Part shown: piece after piece, positions 44,972-53,711 of the stretch
How the letters are laid out: every line of letters starts with the position of its first letter
How positions within the stretch are numbered: position 1 is the first letter of the stretch
NCBI RefSeq assembly: GCF_037996765.1
Contig: NZ_JBBNAD010000005.1
Span: forward strand, 156,001 to 220,000
Direction: 5' to 3'
DNA: 64,000 bases
Source: Bdellovibrio sp. GT3
GTDB lineage: Bacteria; Bdellovibrionota; Bdellovibrionia; Bdellovibrionales; Bdellovibrionaceae
Position numbers and translations under genes: made by a program
Notes under the pieces: model-generated
The model's input: only the letters and a program-made list of their open reading frames with translations
What the model was told of the DNA's origin: nothing
Database searches by the model: none

Positions 44972-45994
44972 ATGCAAAAGCTCTATGCACACAACATTCG
45001 CAATCTTTTAAAAGTCGAACTTCACCGGCACTTGGACTGCTCGGTGCGTTGGAGCACGCTCGTGGAATTGGCCCCGCAGGTGGGTATTCCGCTGGCAACC
45101 ACATCCCAAGGACAAAAAGATCAGTTTTTGATCACAGAGCCCATGAATGATTTGGGAAGTGTGCTTAATAAGTTTCTCAATGCCCAGAAAGTCCTGGCCA
45201 GCGAGGAAATCCTGACTCGTATCGCCTATGAAGCGTGTGAAGACGCTTACAATGATGGAATCCGACTTCTTGAACTGCGCTATGCCCCGACATTTATCGC
45301 AGATGGCCACGACAACCTGAGTTTTGACTCCATTCATCAGTCCCTTCTGAAGGGAGTAAAAATGGCTCAGAAAAACTTTTCCATGGCCGTCGGACTGATC
45401 TGCATCGTTCAAAGAGTGAAGCCTTTTGCCGTTGCGGAAAAAGTCGTGGATTTCGCTATAGACAACAAAGACAGCTTCATCGCTTTGGATCTGGCCGACA
45501 ACGAAGAAGGCTTTGATCCCAAGATCTTTGCTCCCCTATTTCAGAAAGCAAAAAAAGCGGGTCTGCATATCACCGTTCATTCCGGCGAAACACCGAATGA
45601 TCTGGCTGCCAGCTGGGTCAAGGACTCGGTGGAGATCCTGGGTGCGGAACGTATCGGTCATGGGATTCAGATTGTGCGCAATCCTGAAATATTAAACTTT
45701 ATCCGCGACCGCCACATCCCTCTTGAAATTTGTCCAATCAGCAATTACCTGACTCAGTCTTTTAAGACCTACGAGGATCATCCAATTCGTCAATTGCTGA
45801 ACTCGGGAGTTCTGGTCACCGTAAACTCGGATGATCCCGGAATATTCGCAACGACCTTAAGTGACGACTACGAAGTCCTTCATCGCACCCACGCATTTAC
45901 GGAAGAGGATTTCAGAAGATGCAATCAAACTGCTTTTGATGCGAGCTTCATTCCACTTTCTGAAAAGAACAAATTCAGACAGGACTTTTTTTAA
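44972..45994 (+). CDS. add: Adenosine deaminase
   Basis: A 340-residue TIM-barrel deaminase that converts adenosine to inosine. Metal and catalytic motifs are VELHRHLD (His18, His20), the HSGET motif (metal His near GLHITVHSGE), RIGHGIQI, and VNSDDPGIF (catalytic Asp pair). The usual HLDGS reads HLDCS, a minor change. It could instead be adenine deaminase of the same family. In a predator, it would help salvage purines from prey RNA. The following gene overlaps by one base. Confidence 0.88.
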   Translation: MQKLYAHNIRNLLKVELHRHLDCSVRWSTLVELAPQVGIPLATTSQGQKDQFLITEPMNDLGSVLNKFLNAQKVLASEEILTRIAYEACEDAYNDGIRLLELRYAPTFIADGHDNLSFDSIHQSLLKGVKMAQKNFSMAVGLICIVQRVKPFAVAEKVVDFAIDNKDSFIALDLADNEEGFDPKIFAPLFQKAKKAGLHITVHSGETPNDLAASWVKDSVEILGAERIGHGIQIVRNPEILNFIRDRHIPLEICPISNYLTQSFKTYEDHPIRQLLNSGVLVTVNSDDPGIFATTLSDDYEVLHRTHAFTEEDFRRCNQTAFDASFIPLSEKNKFRQDFF

Positions 45995-46584
45995 TGAGTC
46001 AGGATTGGAAGAACTTCTACGAAGAAATCATGCACATGATTCGCGAGGACCAGGCCGTCCGCGAAGTTTTGGCCCAGACGGGCGAACTTTTTCAGGGCTA
46101 CTCCCCGGTCATGGAAAAAACGCATCTGAAACATGCCGAACGACTGAAAAAGTTGATTGAACTTCACGGCTTCCCCACAATTCCCAAAGTGGGAGAAGAC
46201 GCCGCCATCGCAGCCATGCGTCTGATTTTGCACGCCATCAGCTGGCCCGAGTTCATGCGCGCCATGGAAATCGAAACCGTGGAGCTCCTTAAGAACAACG
46301 AGGTTCCAAAACAATATGTCGCCATGCTGATGGATCGCATCCGCTTTTATGAGGGTCGAAAACAAATCTACGGAACAAATTCAGACTGGGACGATAATGG
46401 AATTTTGCGAGTGACCGACGTTGAAGATGAACCAAACCTGAATGCGCGACGGGCCGAAATGGGATTGGATCCACTTGAAAGCCTGGTCCGAAGCCCTCTT
46501 GAGGAATTTCACCCCACCGATCCCAAGAAGCGTCACGAGGAATTTGTGGCGTGGACTCTAAAGGTGGGTTGGCGTACAGTTTAG
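45994..46584 (+). CDS. Conserved hypothetical protein, DUF6624-like
   Basis: A 196-residue cytoplasmic protein. Its pattern - a D-Q-x-x-R start (REDQAVRE), a central KVGEDAAIAAMRLILHAISWPEFM block and a later MLMDRIRFYEGRKQIYGTNSD block - resembles the DUF6624 family found beside metabolic genes in many bacteria, whose activity is unknown. The conserved His, Asp, Arg and Gln suggest a ligand-binding or catalytic helical domain. It starts within the add stop (TAATG), so it is co-translated with adenosine deaminase. Family assignment is from memory and moderate. Confidence 0.65.
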   Translation: MSQDWKNFYEEIMHMIREDQAVREVLAQTGELFQGYSPVMEKTHLKHAERLKKLIELHGFPTIPKVGEDAAIAAMRLILHAISWPEFMRAMEIETVELLKNNEVPKQYVAMLMDRIRFYEGRKQIYGTNSDWDDNGILRVTDVEDEPNLNARRAEMGLDPLESLVRSPLEEFHPTDPKKRHEEFVAWTLKVGWRTV

Positions 46585-46611
46585 GCCTCTTAGCCACAAA
46601 GGAATTTACAA

Positions 46612-47574
46612 ATGGAAAAGCAAAGTCTTCGCGAATTTTATCCAGCGATTGAACCTTACAACAAAGGCTTCCTGAAAGTTTCAGAAATTCACAATATCTA
46701 CTTTGAGGAAGTTGGAAATCCCGCGGGCAAACCAATTGTTTTCCTGCACGGCGGCCCGGGCGGCGGCGTTGCTCCTGATCATCGTCGTTTCTTTGATCCA
46801 AAAACTTATCGTATCATTCTTTTTGATCAACGAGGCTCTGGCCAATCCACACCTTGCGCGGAACTTCGCGAAAATACCACATGGGATCTGGTTGCCGATA
46901 CGGAACGTGTGCGCGAGCACTTGAAAATCGACAAGTGGGTTGTCTTTGGCGGCAGCTGGGGCTCCACACTGGCACTGACTTATGCGATCAAACATCCTGA
47001 GCGTGTAAAAGCGTTGGTATTGCGCGGAATCTTCCTGTGCCGTCCTTCCGAAATCAAATGGTTCTACCAAGAAGGTGCTTCGCAAATTTTCCCGGACGTG
47101 TGGGATGAATACCTGAAAGTGATTCCTCAAAATGAACGTCATGACATGGTGACAGCATACTACAAACGCCTGACTCACGAAAATCGCGACGTCCGTTTGG
47201 AAGCAGCGAAAGCGTGGAGCAAGTGGGAAGCCGCCACTTCAAGACTTTACATCGATGCTCATGCCATTGAGGAATACGATGATCCGGATTCTGCTTTAAG
47301 TTTTGCACGCATTGAATGCCACTACTTCACTAATAATGCTTTCTTTGAAACCAACAACTGGATATTGGAAAACGTAAGCAAGATCCGCCACATTCCTGCG
47401 TGGATTGTGCAAGGTCGCTACGATGTGGTTTGCCCGGCAACTTCAGCTTGGGAACTTCACAAAGCCTGGCCGGAAGCAGACTTCAAAATTATCCCGGATT
47501 CGGGTCACGCAGCCGCTGAACCCGGCACCCGTTCGGCTTTGATTCAAGCTACAGACGCTTGTAAATCACTATAA
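46612..47574 (+). CDS. pip: Proline iminopeptidase
   Basis: An S33-family alpha/beta-hydrolase of 320 residues that removes N-terminal proline from peptides. Hallmarks: FLHGGPGGG, FDQRGSGQSTP, nucleophile elbow GGSWGS, the WxxWE cap helix (WSKWEAATS), and late VQGRYDVVCP (Asp) and DSGHAAAEPG (His). No signal peptide, so it acts on imported peptides. It follows the add pair at 27 bases. Confidence 0.95.
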   Translation: MEKQSLREFYPAIEPYNKGFLKVSEIHNIYFEEVGNPAGKPIVFLHGGPGGGVAPDHRRFFDPKTYRIILFDQRGSGQSTPCAELRENTTWDLVADTERVREHLKIDKWVVFGGSWGSTLALTYAIKHPERVKALVLRGIFLCRPSEIKWFYQEGASQIFPDVWDEYLKVIPQNERHDMVTAYYKRLTHENRDVRLEAAKAWSKWEAATSRLYIDAHAIEEYDDPDSALSFARIECHYFTNNAFFETNNWILENVSKIRHIPAWIVQGRYDVVCPATSAWELHKAWPEADFKIIPDSGHAAAEPGTRSALIQATDACKSL

Positions 47575-47587
47575 GAGATTTGAGACC

Positions 47588-47622
47588 TTGGCAGGGTGAA
47601 TTTTCTACAATTCCCCTGCCAA
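47588..47622 (+). terminator. Strong hairpin downstream of pip
   Basis: TTGGCAGGG and GAATT (47588-47602, one bulged T) pair with AATTC and CCCTGCCAA (47609-47622) around a six-base loop, fourteen base pairs in all. It starts 13 bases after the stop but lacks a proper T run (GAAATTGTTTCCC follows). It may be a weak terminator or a 3' stabilising structure. The rest of the 166-base gap shows nothing else. Confidence 0.5.
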
Positions 47623-47740
47623 GAAATTGTTTCCCACCCCTTAATTGCACCTATCTTTTCCCGGTAACCTCAGGTTATATAACTCAACGCATCAATGAAC
47701 CGGACAGCAAACGGACCGATGCTTTTTCCTGGGGGAAAAT

Positions 47741-48676
47741 TTGGGGTTGTTACAGAATCCATTCTTGTATCTGGCTCTCGGTTGCACAATAAGTGCCTGC
47801 ACTCCGCTGCGCACTCCACACGTATCTCTGAACAAAACAGACACTGCCATCGTAGGCGGTAAAACAGTGACCTCTTCCGACCTTGCTTCTCGCAGCGTGG
47901 TGGGACTTCTGATCGAAAACAAAAACACGGGCGATCAGGAAGTCTGCAGCGGCACTCTGTTAAAAGGAAATTTGATTCTAACCGCTGCTCACTGTGTGAC
48001 TGATCCACAAAATCTTTTGATCACTGTTGTGTTTAGCAACGTGATGAATGGTAACAACATCACGACCGTGGGTCGCAGAGGTCTATCCACTGCGGTGACT
48101 GCGTGGTGGGGGGCTGAAACTCACCTTGAATCTGACACTGGTGATATCGCACTTATCAAATTCGAAGGCAGCGCTCCGACTGGCTACATTCCTGTTACAA
48201 ATCTGGTTCAAGAGGACGATCTTTCCGTAAACCAGACAGTCTTCATCGCAGGATTTGGAGCAAATAAAATCACTTCAACTCCGATTGATGTGAATACGTA
48301 CCCTGACTTGATCGCAGCCATTCAAACCGGCCAGGTGGTTTGTCAGGATTCCATGAAGCTTGAGCACTGCAAAGAAATTAAAATGGACGGCGCCGGCACT
48401 CTTCGCCAAGGCACTTCCACTATTGCAAATCGCAACTACTCCAGCTCTGAGATTGAAGTGGCTGCAAAAAGCGGTTCAACCTGCCACGGTGATTCGGGCG
48501 GTCCGGGTTTTATCATCAAGAACAATCAACTTCACCTTTGGGGCGTTGCCAATCGCGCAGCAAATCGCAAAGTGACTGATTGCTCGGTGAATTCCATTTA
48601 CGCCAACGTTTCCTTCTTCCGCGAGTGGCTGAATCTTGCAGCTTCCAAGCTGCACGAACAAACTGAAAGCAATTAA
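47741..48676 (+). CDS. Trypsin-like serine protease lipoprotein
   Basis: A 311-residue S1 protease. The start is probably TTG 47741 with GGGGGA ahead; the N-terminus ends in a lipobox (ISAC, Cys20) but lacks the usual basic residues, so the true start could differ. IVGGK (37-41) resembles the activation-site IVGG of trypsins. Triad: His84 in LTAAHCV, Asp in DTGDIALIKFEG, Ser in STCHGDSGGPGF. The CxGD-type specificity region with a Cys pair is close to true trypsins. It is tandem with the next protease gene, two bases apart. Confidence 0.82.
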   Translation: MGLLQNPFLYLALGCTISACTPLRTPHVSLNKTDTAIVGGKTVTSSDLASRSVVGLLIENKNTGDQEVCSGTLLKGNLILTAAHCVTDPQNLLITVVFSNVMNGNNITTVGRRGLSTAVTAWWGAETHLESDTGDIALIKFEGSAPTGYIPVTNLVQEDDLSVNQTVFIAGFGANKITSTPIDVNTYPDLIAAIQTGQVVCQDSMKLEHCKEIKMDGAGTLRQGTSTIANRNYSSSEIEVAAKSGSTCHGDSGGPGFIIKNNQLHLWGVANRAANRKVTDCSVNSIYANVSFFREWLNLAASKLHEQTESN

Positions 48677-48678
48677 TC

Positions 48679-49473
48679 ATGAACAAGCTTTTACTGCTCT
48701 TGTTGTGTGGATTGCTGGCAGCCTGCCAACCAGAACATGCTTTGAACAATTCCAATGTCGATGACACCATCGAGGAAATTGCCGGAGGCTCCAAAGTCAC
48801 GCGCTTTGATCCGTTGGCGAAACACCTGGTTCACCTGTATGTTCCGGCAACCCGCGGGGTTTGCACCGGAACAATCATCGCCGAAAATCTGATTCTGACC
48901 GCGGCCCATTGTATTGCCGACACTTCGTATTCTGTGGAAATCGGTTTTGGACTGGATTGGGATGATCGCAATATCGAAACACGCATCGGAAAAAGAATCA
49001 TCAGACATTCGGGCTTTGCCGGCCCTAAAAATAATTTTGATCGCGATGATGTGGCTTTGATTTCATTTTCAGGATCAATGCCCAAAGGGTACAAGCCAGC
49101 ACCCTTGGCACCGGATCTTTCTGCTGCCAAAGAAAACGGTGAGTTTGTGGCTTTTGGCTATGGCAGCACCACTGGCATCGACGGATATGGTGATGAAAAC
49201 GGAAGACTGCGCAAAGTCTCCATGAAAATCTTCAGCGTCTTTTCCAGCAAAAAAGTATTCGCTTCAAAACACCTGTCCGGTAAAGGCATCTGCTTTGGTG
49301 ACTCCGGTGGTGCAGCTTTCGTGAAAATCAAAGGTGTTTACCATTTGCTGGGAGTGATCGGCGGAGTTTATTGGTCGCAACGACCTAAAGATCAGTGCTC
49401 AGCGTATTCGTATTACCTGGCTGTGCCTTATTACCTGCCGTGGATTAAAGAGAAATCACTTCAGCTGCGCTAA
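48679..49473 (+). CDS. Trypsin-like serine protease lipoprotein
   Basis: A 264-residue S1 protease. MNKLLLLLLCGLLAAC gives lipobox Cys16. An AGGSK (35-39) segment stands where IVGG is usual. Triad: His77 in LTAAHCIAD, Asp in RDDVALISF, Ser in ICFGDSGGAAF. The last Gly-Gly-Pro of the usual GDSGGP is Gly-Gly-Ala. It follows the preceding protease after two bases, so they form a pair, and it converges with menH (tail overlap of 18 bases). Confidence 0.83.
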   Translation: MNKLLLLLLCGLLAACQPEHALNNSNVDDTIEEIAGGSKVTRFDPLAKHLVHLYVPATRGVCTGTIIAENLILTAAHCIADTSYSVEIGFGLDWDDRNIETRIGKRIIRHSGFAGPKNNFDRDDVALISFSGSMPKGYKPAPLAPDLSAAKENGEFVAFGYGSTTGIDGYGDENGRLRKVSMKIFSVFSSKKVFASKHLSGKGICFGDSGGAAFVKIKGVYHLLGVIGGVYWSQRPKDQCSAYSYYLAVPYYLPWIKEKSLQLR

Positions 49474-50238
49474 TATAGATTTAATTATTTCTGCGATTTC
49501 GCGAGGACGATCAAACAGCACACGGTGTGAAGCATCCTGTGCGATCTCCACTTTCACACCAGTCTCATGATGCAGAGTCTGAGACATCGACACAAATTTT
49601 TCGTCTCTTTCCCCGACCAGCCAAAAGACTTTCTGTTTTAAAGCCGTCAGCAGGTTTCGCATATTTTGTTGCTCGGCCAGTGACCAGCGAGTCAGCGCCA
49701 GGCTTAGATTCTCGCGGCTATAATCTTTTTCCATGCGCAGAGGCTCACTGCCGCCACCAAATACGGGTTGCGCATTCCAGTTGCGCATCACCATATCCCA
49801 AGGGGCTTTCAAAAACTCTTCCGCCCAATAGGAATCGTTCAACCATCGTTGACGGCGCTGTTCTGAACTTGGATCAAAATTCTTGTGATTGTCGTCGAAG
49901 CCAGGATTGGTGGAAATGAACAGGGCTTTGTACCACTGTGTGGGATTTTGCGCGAGCGCCTGAAGAGCCAGTCGCCCTCCCAGGGAATATCCCACCAGAA
50001 TATTGCGACCGGTGCCTTTGGTTTCATCGTGGGCCCAGTCATTGAAGTTCTCGGCCCATTTTTCGAAGCTATGTACGGAAGTCAGTTCTTCGTCTTTGAA
50101 ATAATCAGGAGTGTAAATGCGCAGGTTTGCAACCGGTGGCAAGGAAGCTTTCACTGCTTCCCAATCAGAGGGTCTGCCCAAAAAACCGTGCAACAAAAAC
50201 AGATTCACTCTTTCCAAATCGATTCCAATTCCTTCCAA
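49456..50238 (-). CDS. menH: SHCHC synthase-like alpha/beta-hydrolase
   Basis: Eliminates pyruvate from SEPHCHC to give SHCHC, the step after MenD in menaquinone synthesis. The 260-residue protein has LLHGFLGRPSDW, nucleophile elbow GYSLGG, and a late His in DASHRVLF. MenH relatives differ from generic hydrolases mainly by context, and here the gene overlaps menD by 34 bases at its 5' end, which supports the name. The exact start is uncertain because the frame runs deep into menD. Confidence 0.82.
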   Translation of the reverse strand: MEGIGIDLERVNLFLLHGFLGRPSDWEAVKASLPPVANLRIYTPDYFKDEELTSVHSFEKWAENFNDWAHDETKGTGRNILVGYSLGGRLALQALAQNPTQWYKALFISTNPGFDDNHKNFDPSSEQRRQRWLNDSYWAEEFLKAPWDMVMRNWNAQPVFGGGSEPLRMEKDYSRENLSLALTRWSLAEQQNMRNLLTALKQKVFWLVGERDEKFVSMSQTLHHETGVKVEIAQDASHRVLFDRPREIAEIIKSILAQLK

Positions 50239-51776
50239 AACTGTTGGGTTTCATTCCAATCAGGGACCATCTCAATAATTTGCAGATTATCCAGTTCCAA
50301 ACTCTTGGGAACAGTATGCCACTTCTGATACGACCAATTCCACATTTTTGCCCATGATTCGAATGAAATCTCGTGTTTATTTACGAAAATCTCTTTCTTG
50401 AACATGCGTGAGAATATTTGGCCGCCCCCATTGTTGATCACAACTACGCGTAATTTTTGCGCTTCTAGCTGATTGGTCGCCCATAGTGAGGAAAGGTCAT
50501 ACATCGCCGTCAGATCCCCGACCACACACCAGTTCGGTGTATCTGTATGAGCCCAGCCAAGGAAGGTGGAAACCTGTCCGTCTATACCATTTGCTCCACG
50601 ATTTGCGGCCACACGAAGTGGCGCACTATCAAGATCAGCGCAGGAATCCCACTCACGAATCGGCAGTGAATTCCCCAAATACACAGAATGACCCTTCATA
50701 TGTTTGGAGATTTCGTAGATCATGCCCTGTTCTGACTTTGGATACTTCTCCAGCAAGACCTTCATTTGTTCGGTGCGGGAGTTATCTTCAGCGGAAATAT
50801 GCACATTTTCACGATGCACAGACGAGAACTCAACCTGGCTCAACAAATCCAAAGACGGACAATGATCGACAGGACGGCTCAGACCCGTGAAATGATTGAA
50901 GGCCACCGAGAACACCGGCAAATCACGATAGCGGTCCTCAAGATCACGCCATATACGCACTGTCGGCACTCCTCCAATTCGCAGAATGGAGTCACAAGCG
51001 CCGGACTTTAGAAGTCGGTGGATCATTTGCTCGCCGGAACGAATCTGCAGATCCTTCAAATCAGGATGACCACGCAGACTGGAAATACCCTCTACATACA
51101 GAGGCGCTTTGTATTGCTTTAAAAAATCCAAAACAGTGCCGTAAGCTTTTTCCGGCAGAATGCCCACCAGAACCAGCGGCTTGCGTGTATTTAAAAAATC
51201 CTCAAGCTGCTTCAGCATTCCCATTGGCAATTGCCCTGGAAGCTTGGTTCTTTCGGATGCTTGCGGCACTTTGATTTGCGGGACGGGTCCGTCAATCAAG
51301 GGCTCTTCAAAGCACACGTTGACGTGAATTGGTTTTTTCCAGGAAAGACTTTTGAAAGACAGATGCGAGTTTTCCGCATCGATGTCCAAAGCCACTTCGT
51401 TGTAGTAAGAAAAAATACCAACTTGCTCAATGGACTGTGGAGCACCGGAACCGCGATAGCGCTTCGGGCGATCTGCAGTTACCATGATCAAAGGCAAAGA
51501 GGAATAAGTTCCCTCAACAGCTGCCGGCAGCAATTCTGCAACCGCAGTCCCTGAAGTTGTGAAAATCGCAACCGGGCGACGATAGCCGGCAATGCGGCCC
51601 AAAGCAAAAAACGCCGCTGAGCGCTCCTCGAAAAAGGAATAGACCTTCAGATTTTTATTTTCATCCAGAATATGGACCAGAGGACTGTTGCGAGCTCCAG
51701 CACAGAGGATGAATTCACGGACGCCCGTATCCACCAACTCCTGAATAACTTTTGCTGCCAACTCCATGTTTGTCAT
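50205..51776 (-). CDS. menD: SEPHCHC synthase
   Basis: A 523-residue thiamine-diphosphate enzyme that condenses isochorismate with 2-oxoglutarate. The N-terminal pyrimidine domain has LCAGARNSPLVH and the conserved Glu in FEERSAAFFALG; the TSGTAVAELLPAAVEG stretch is typical of MenD. The C-terminal ThDP/Mg motif is GDLTAMYDLSSL...INNGGGQIFSRM. It overlaps menF by four bases and menH by 34. Confidence 0.95.
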   Translation of the reverse strand: MTNMELAAKVIQELVDTGVREFILCAGARNSPLVHILDENKNLKVYSFFEERSAAFFALGRIAGYRRPVAIFTTSGTAVAELLPAAVEGTYSSLPLIMVTADRPKRYRGSGAPQSIEQVGIFSYYNEVALDIDAENSHLSFKSLSWKKPIHVNVCFEEPLIDGPVPQIKVPQASERTKLPGQLPMGMLKQLEDFLNTRKPLVLVGILPEKAYGTVLDFLKQYKAPLYVEGISSLRGHPDLKDLQIRSGEQMIHRLLKSGACDSILRIGGVPTVRIWRDLEDRYRDLPVFSVAFNHFTGLSRPVDHCPSLDLLSQVEFSSVHRENVHISAEDNSRTEQMKVLLEKYPKSEQGMIYEISKHMKGHSVYLGNSLPIREWDSCADLDSAPLRVAANRGANGIDGQVSTFLGWAHTDTPNWCVVGDLTAMYDLSSLWATNQLEAQKLRVVVINNGGGQIFSRMFKKEIFVNKHEISFESWAKMWNWSYQKWHTVPKSLELDNLQIIEMVPDWNETQQFWKELESIWKE

Positions 51777-52840
51777 ACTTTAAGCCCCAAAATCTTTCTT
51801 ACCGACAGTCGCTTCTGAAAAAGCTCCCGCCACTCTCTGGAAAATTCACTGGCTGCGACAACGCCGCAACCCGATCCAATCATAGATTCGTTCTGATCCC
51901 ACTGCAAATTCCGAATCGCAACAAGACACAGAGCCTCCTCTGCACCCAAAAAAGCCATCGGGCCGCCAAAGCCACGACGCCCTTCCTGTCCCGGCAGTTC
52001 CTGCATCCATTTGTAACCAGCAGCTCTGGGTGCAACTCCCAAGGCCGGAGTCGGGTGCAGCTGCATAACCAACTCGCGAAAATCCGGTTTGCTTTTGCAC
52101 ATCACCTGGAAATCAGTTTTCAAATGGTACAGAGTCGGAAGCTCCAGGATCGTAGGACCGTGACTCTGCACCTGTCCCCATTGGCTCAATCTTTTGCCAA
52201 GATCCTCAACAACGAAATGATGCTCTTGCATTTCTTTTTCATCAAGCAGCAATGACTCGCGTTCGGCTTTGTCACTCTTAGGACAAGTCCCCGCCAGCGC
52301 CATCGTCTGCAACAGCCCGCGATCGTAATCAAACAAAACTTCCGGTGTGGCCCCTAGAATACCCTGCCCATTCTGCCAAAAACCAAAGACGTACAAAGTC
52401 TCCGGAGCCGCGAGCAAATTCAAAATCATCCGAGCCCGATCTGCACTGGTCACCGTTTGCGATGAACGCGCAAACACCACAGGCACAGCCTTTTGTATTT
52501 GCTGATTTGCGATCTTTTTTTGGATCACTTCCAGATCGGTTTCGAAATCTGATTCCGGTGGTTCCTGCCACTCGGCCTTACTTAGGGGCCCATCGGGACG
52601 CGGGTTTCCGGTCAGGTGGTTTTCAATTAGGGCTTGTAATTCAGAGGTACTAACCGTGAACTGGGCCGTTCCCCACCACAACGGGTGCGAATCCTGCTCA
52701 TAGAAATCAGGGCAAAATACTGAAATCTCTGAACTATTGGGAGTTTTTACAGGGTTAAATGGCCCCTGTATAAGAGTCCATTGCCCCTTGTGGCGCAAGA
52801 GGGCCCCCGAGTCCAAAAAGTTTGTAATGCCTAGAGGCAA
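51773..52840 (-). CDS. menF: Isochorismate synthase (chorismate-binding family)
   Basis: Converts chorismate to isochorismate and commits it to menaquinone. The C-terminal two thirds carry chorismate-binding motifs: ILGATPEVLFDYD, TMALAGTCPK, a LPTLYHLKTDFQ strand, LHPTPALGVAPR, FGGPMAFLG and a GSGCGVVAASEFSREW end. Lys/Glu active-site residues of MenF-type enzymes fit these blocks. The start is uncertain: I take TTG 52840, 37 bases from the DAHP synthase start on the other strand. A longer reading to 52942 would antisense that gene and gives implausible sequence. Overlaps menD by four bases. Confidence 0.85.
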   Translation of the reverse strand: MPLGITNFLDSGALLRHKGQWTLIQGPFNPVKTPNSSEISVFCPDFYEQDSHPLWWGTAQFTVSTSELQALIENHLTGNPRPDGPLSKAEWQEPPESDFETDLEVIQKKIANQQIQKAVPVVFARSSQTVTSADRARMILNLLAAPETLYVFGFWQNGQGILGATPEVLFDYDRGLLQTMALAGTCPKSDKAERESLLLDEKEMQEHHFVVEDLGKRLSQWGQVQSHGPTILELPTLYHLKTDFQVMCKSKPDFRELVMQLHPTPALGVAPRAAGYKWMQELPGQEGRRGFGGPMAFLGAEEALCLVAIRNLQWDQNESMIGSGCGVVAASEFSREWRELFQKRLSVRKILGLKV

Positions 52841-52877
52841 TATGCTATGTTTGCGATCCACAGTGAGAGTTCGTAAT

Positions 52878-53711
52878 ATGGAAACGCAAACTATGCAAAC
52901 AAGTCCCTCAACCCAAATCGTCAATGTTGGCGGGTTCGACATTGGGGGTCCCGAATTTACCGTTATCGCAGGGCCGTGCTCTATCGAGAGCCACGCACAA
53001 TTTCTTGAAACTGCGTCCGGTGTTAAAGCTTCTGGTGCTCACCTTTTGAGAGGCGGCATTTGGAAAATGCGCACGTCTCCGACGGCGTTCCAGGGATTGG
53101 GCAACTCTGCATTCGACATGGTTAAAGACGTTTGCAAACAATTGAACATGAGCCTCGTTTCTGAAGTGACTGACGTTCGTCAAATCGCTGAAGTTTACGA
53201 TGTGGTTGAATGTTTCCAAGTTGGTTCCCGCTCCATGCAGAACTATGAACTTCTGAAAGAACTGGGCCGTCAAAACAAGCCTGTCTTGTTGAAACGTGGT
53301 TTGGCTGCTTACATCGAAGAGTGGATCAAAGCTTCTGAATACGTGGTCAAAGCCGGTAACAACAACGTTATCCTTTGCGAACGTGGTATCCGCACTTTCG
53401 AAACTGCGACTCGCAACACGCTGGACCTGAACGCGGTTGCTTTCGCCAAGAAAAACACACATCTTCCAGTCATCGTGGATCCTTCTCATGCAGTGGGCAT
53501 CCGCGCATTGGTTCCGGATCTGGCTTACGCAGCAGCTGCTGTGGGCGCCGACGGTATTATCGTGGAAGTTCATCCTCGTCCTTCCGAAGCACTTTCAGAT
53601 GGCATGCAAGCCCTGACTTTGCAGGATTTCGAAACGATGATGAGAAAACTGGAAAGAATCCTGGTTGCGATCGACCGCCCTCTTCACAAGGTGACAGCAC
53701 ATGCACACTGA
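52878..53711 (+). CDS. aroF: 3-deoxy-7-phosphoheptulonate (DAHP) synthase, type I-beta
   Basis: First shikimate step: joins phosphoenolpyruvate and erythrose-4-phosphate. The 277-residue protein lacks an N-terminal regulatory domain. Motifs: [10 protein letters not shown] (residue 29 on), [20 protein letters not shown], the [11 protein letters not shown] segment, and [11 protein letters not shown] with the metal/catalytic His. The usual KPRTSP phosphate motif reads KMRTSP. Feedback control is not expected without an ACT or chorismate mutase domain. ATG 52878 follows GAGAG. Divergent from menF; overlaps menG by 11 bases. Confidence 0.93.
   Translation: METQTMQTSPSTQIVNVGGFDIGGPEFTVIAGPCSIESHAQFLETASGVKASGAHLLRGGIWKMRTSPTAFQGLGNSAFDMVKDVCKQLNMSLVSEVTDVRQIAEVYDVVECFQVGSRSMQNYELLKELGRQNKPVLLKRGLAAYIEEWIKASEYVVKAGNNNVILCERGIRTFETATRNTLDLNAVAFAKKNTHLPVIVDPSHAVGIRALVPDLAYAAAAVGADGIIVEVHPRPSEALSDGMQALTLQDFETMMRKLERILVAIDRPLHKVTAHAH

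Noticed and set aside
52841-52942. Long N-terminal extension of MenF overlapping the DAHP synthase start
   Set aside because: The sequence is antisense to the conserved start of the DAHP synthase gene and hydrophobic without family match.
52908-53573. 221-codon open frame opposite DAHP synthase
   Set aside because: Antisense to well-conserved enzyme motifs.
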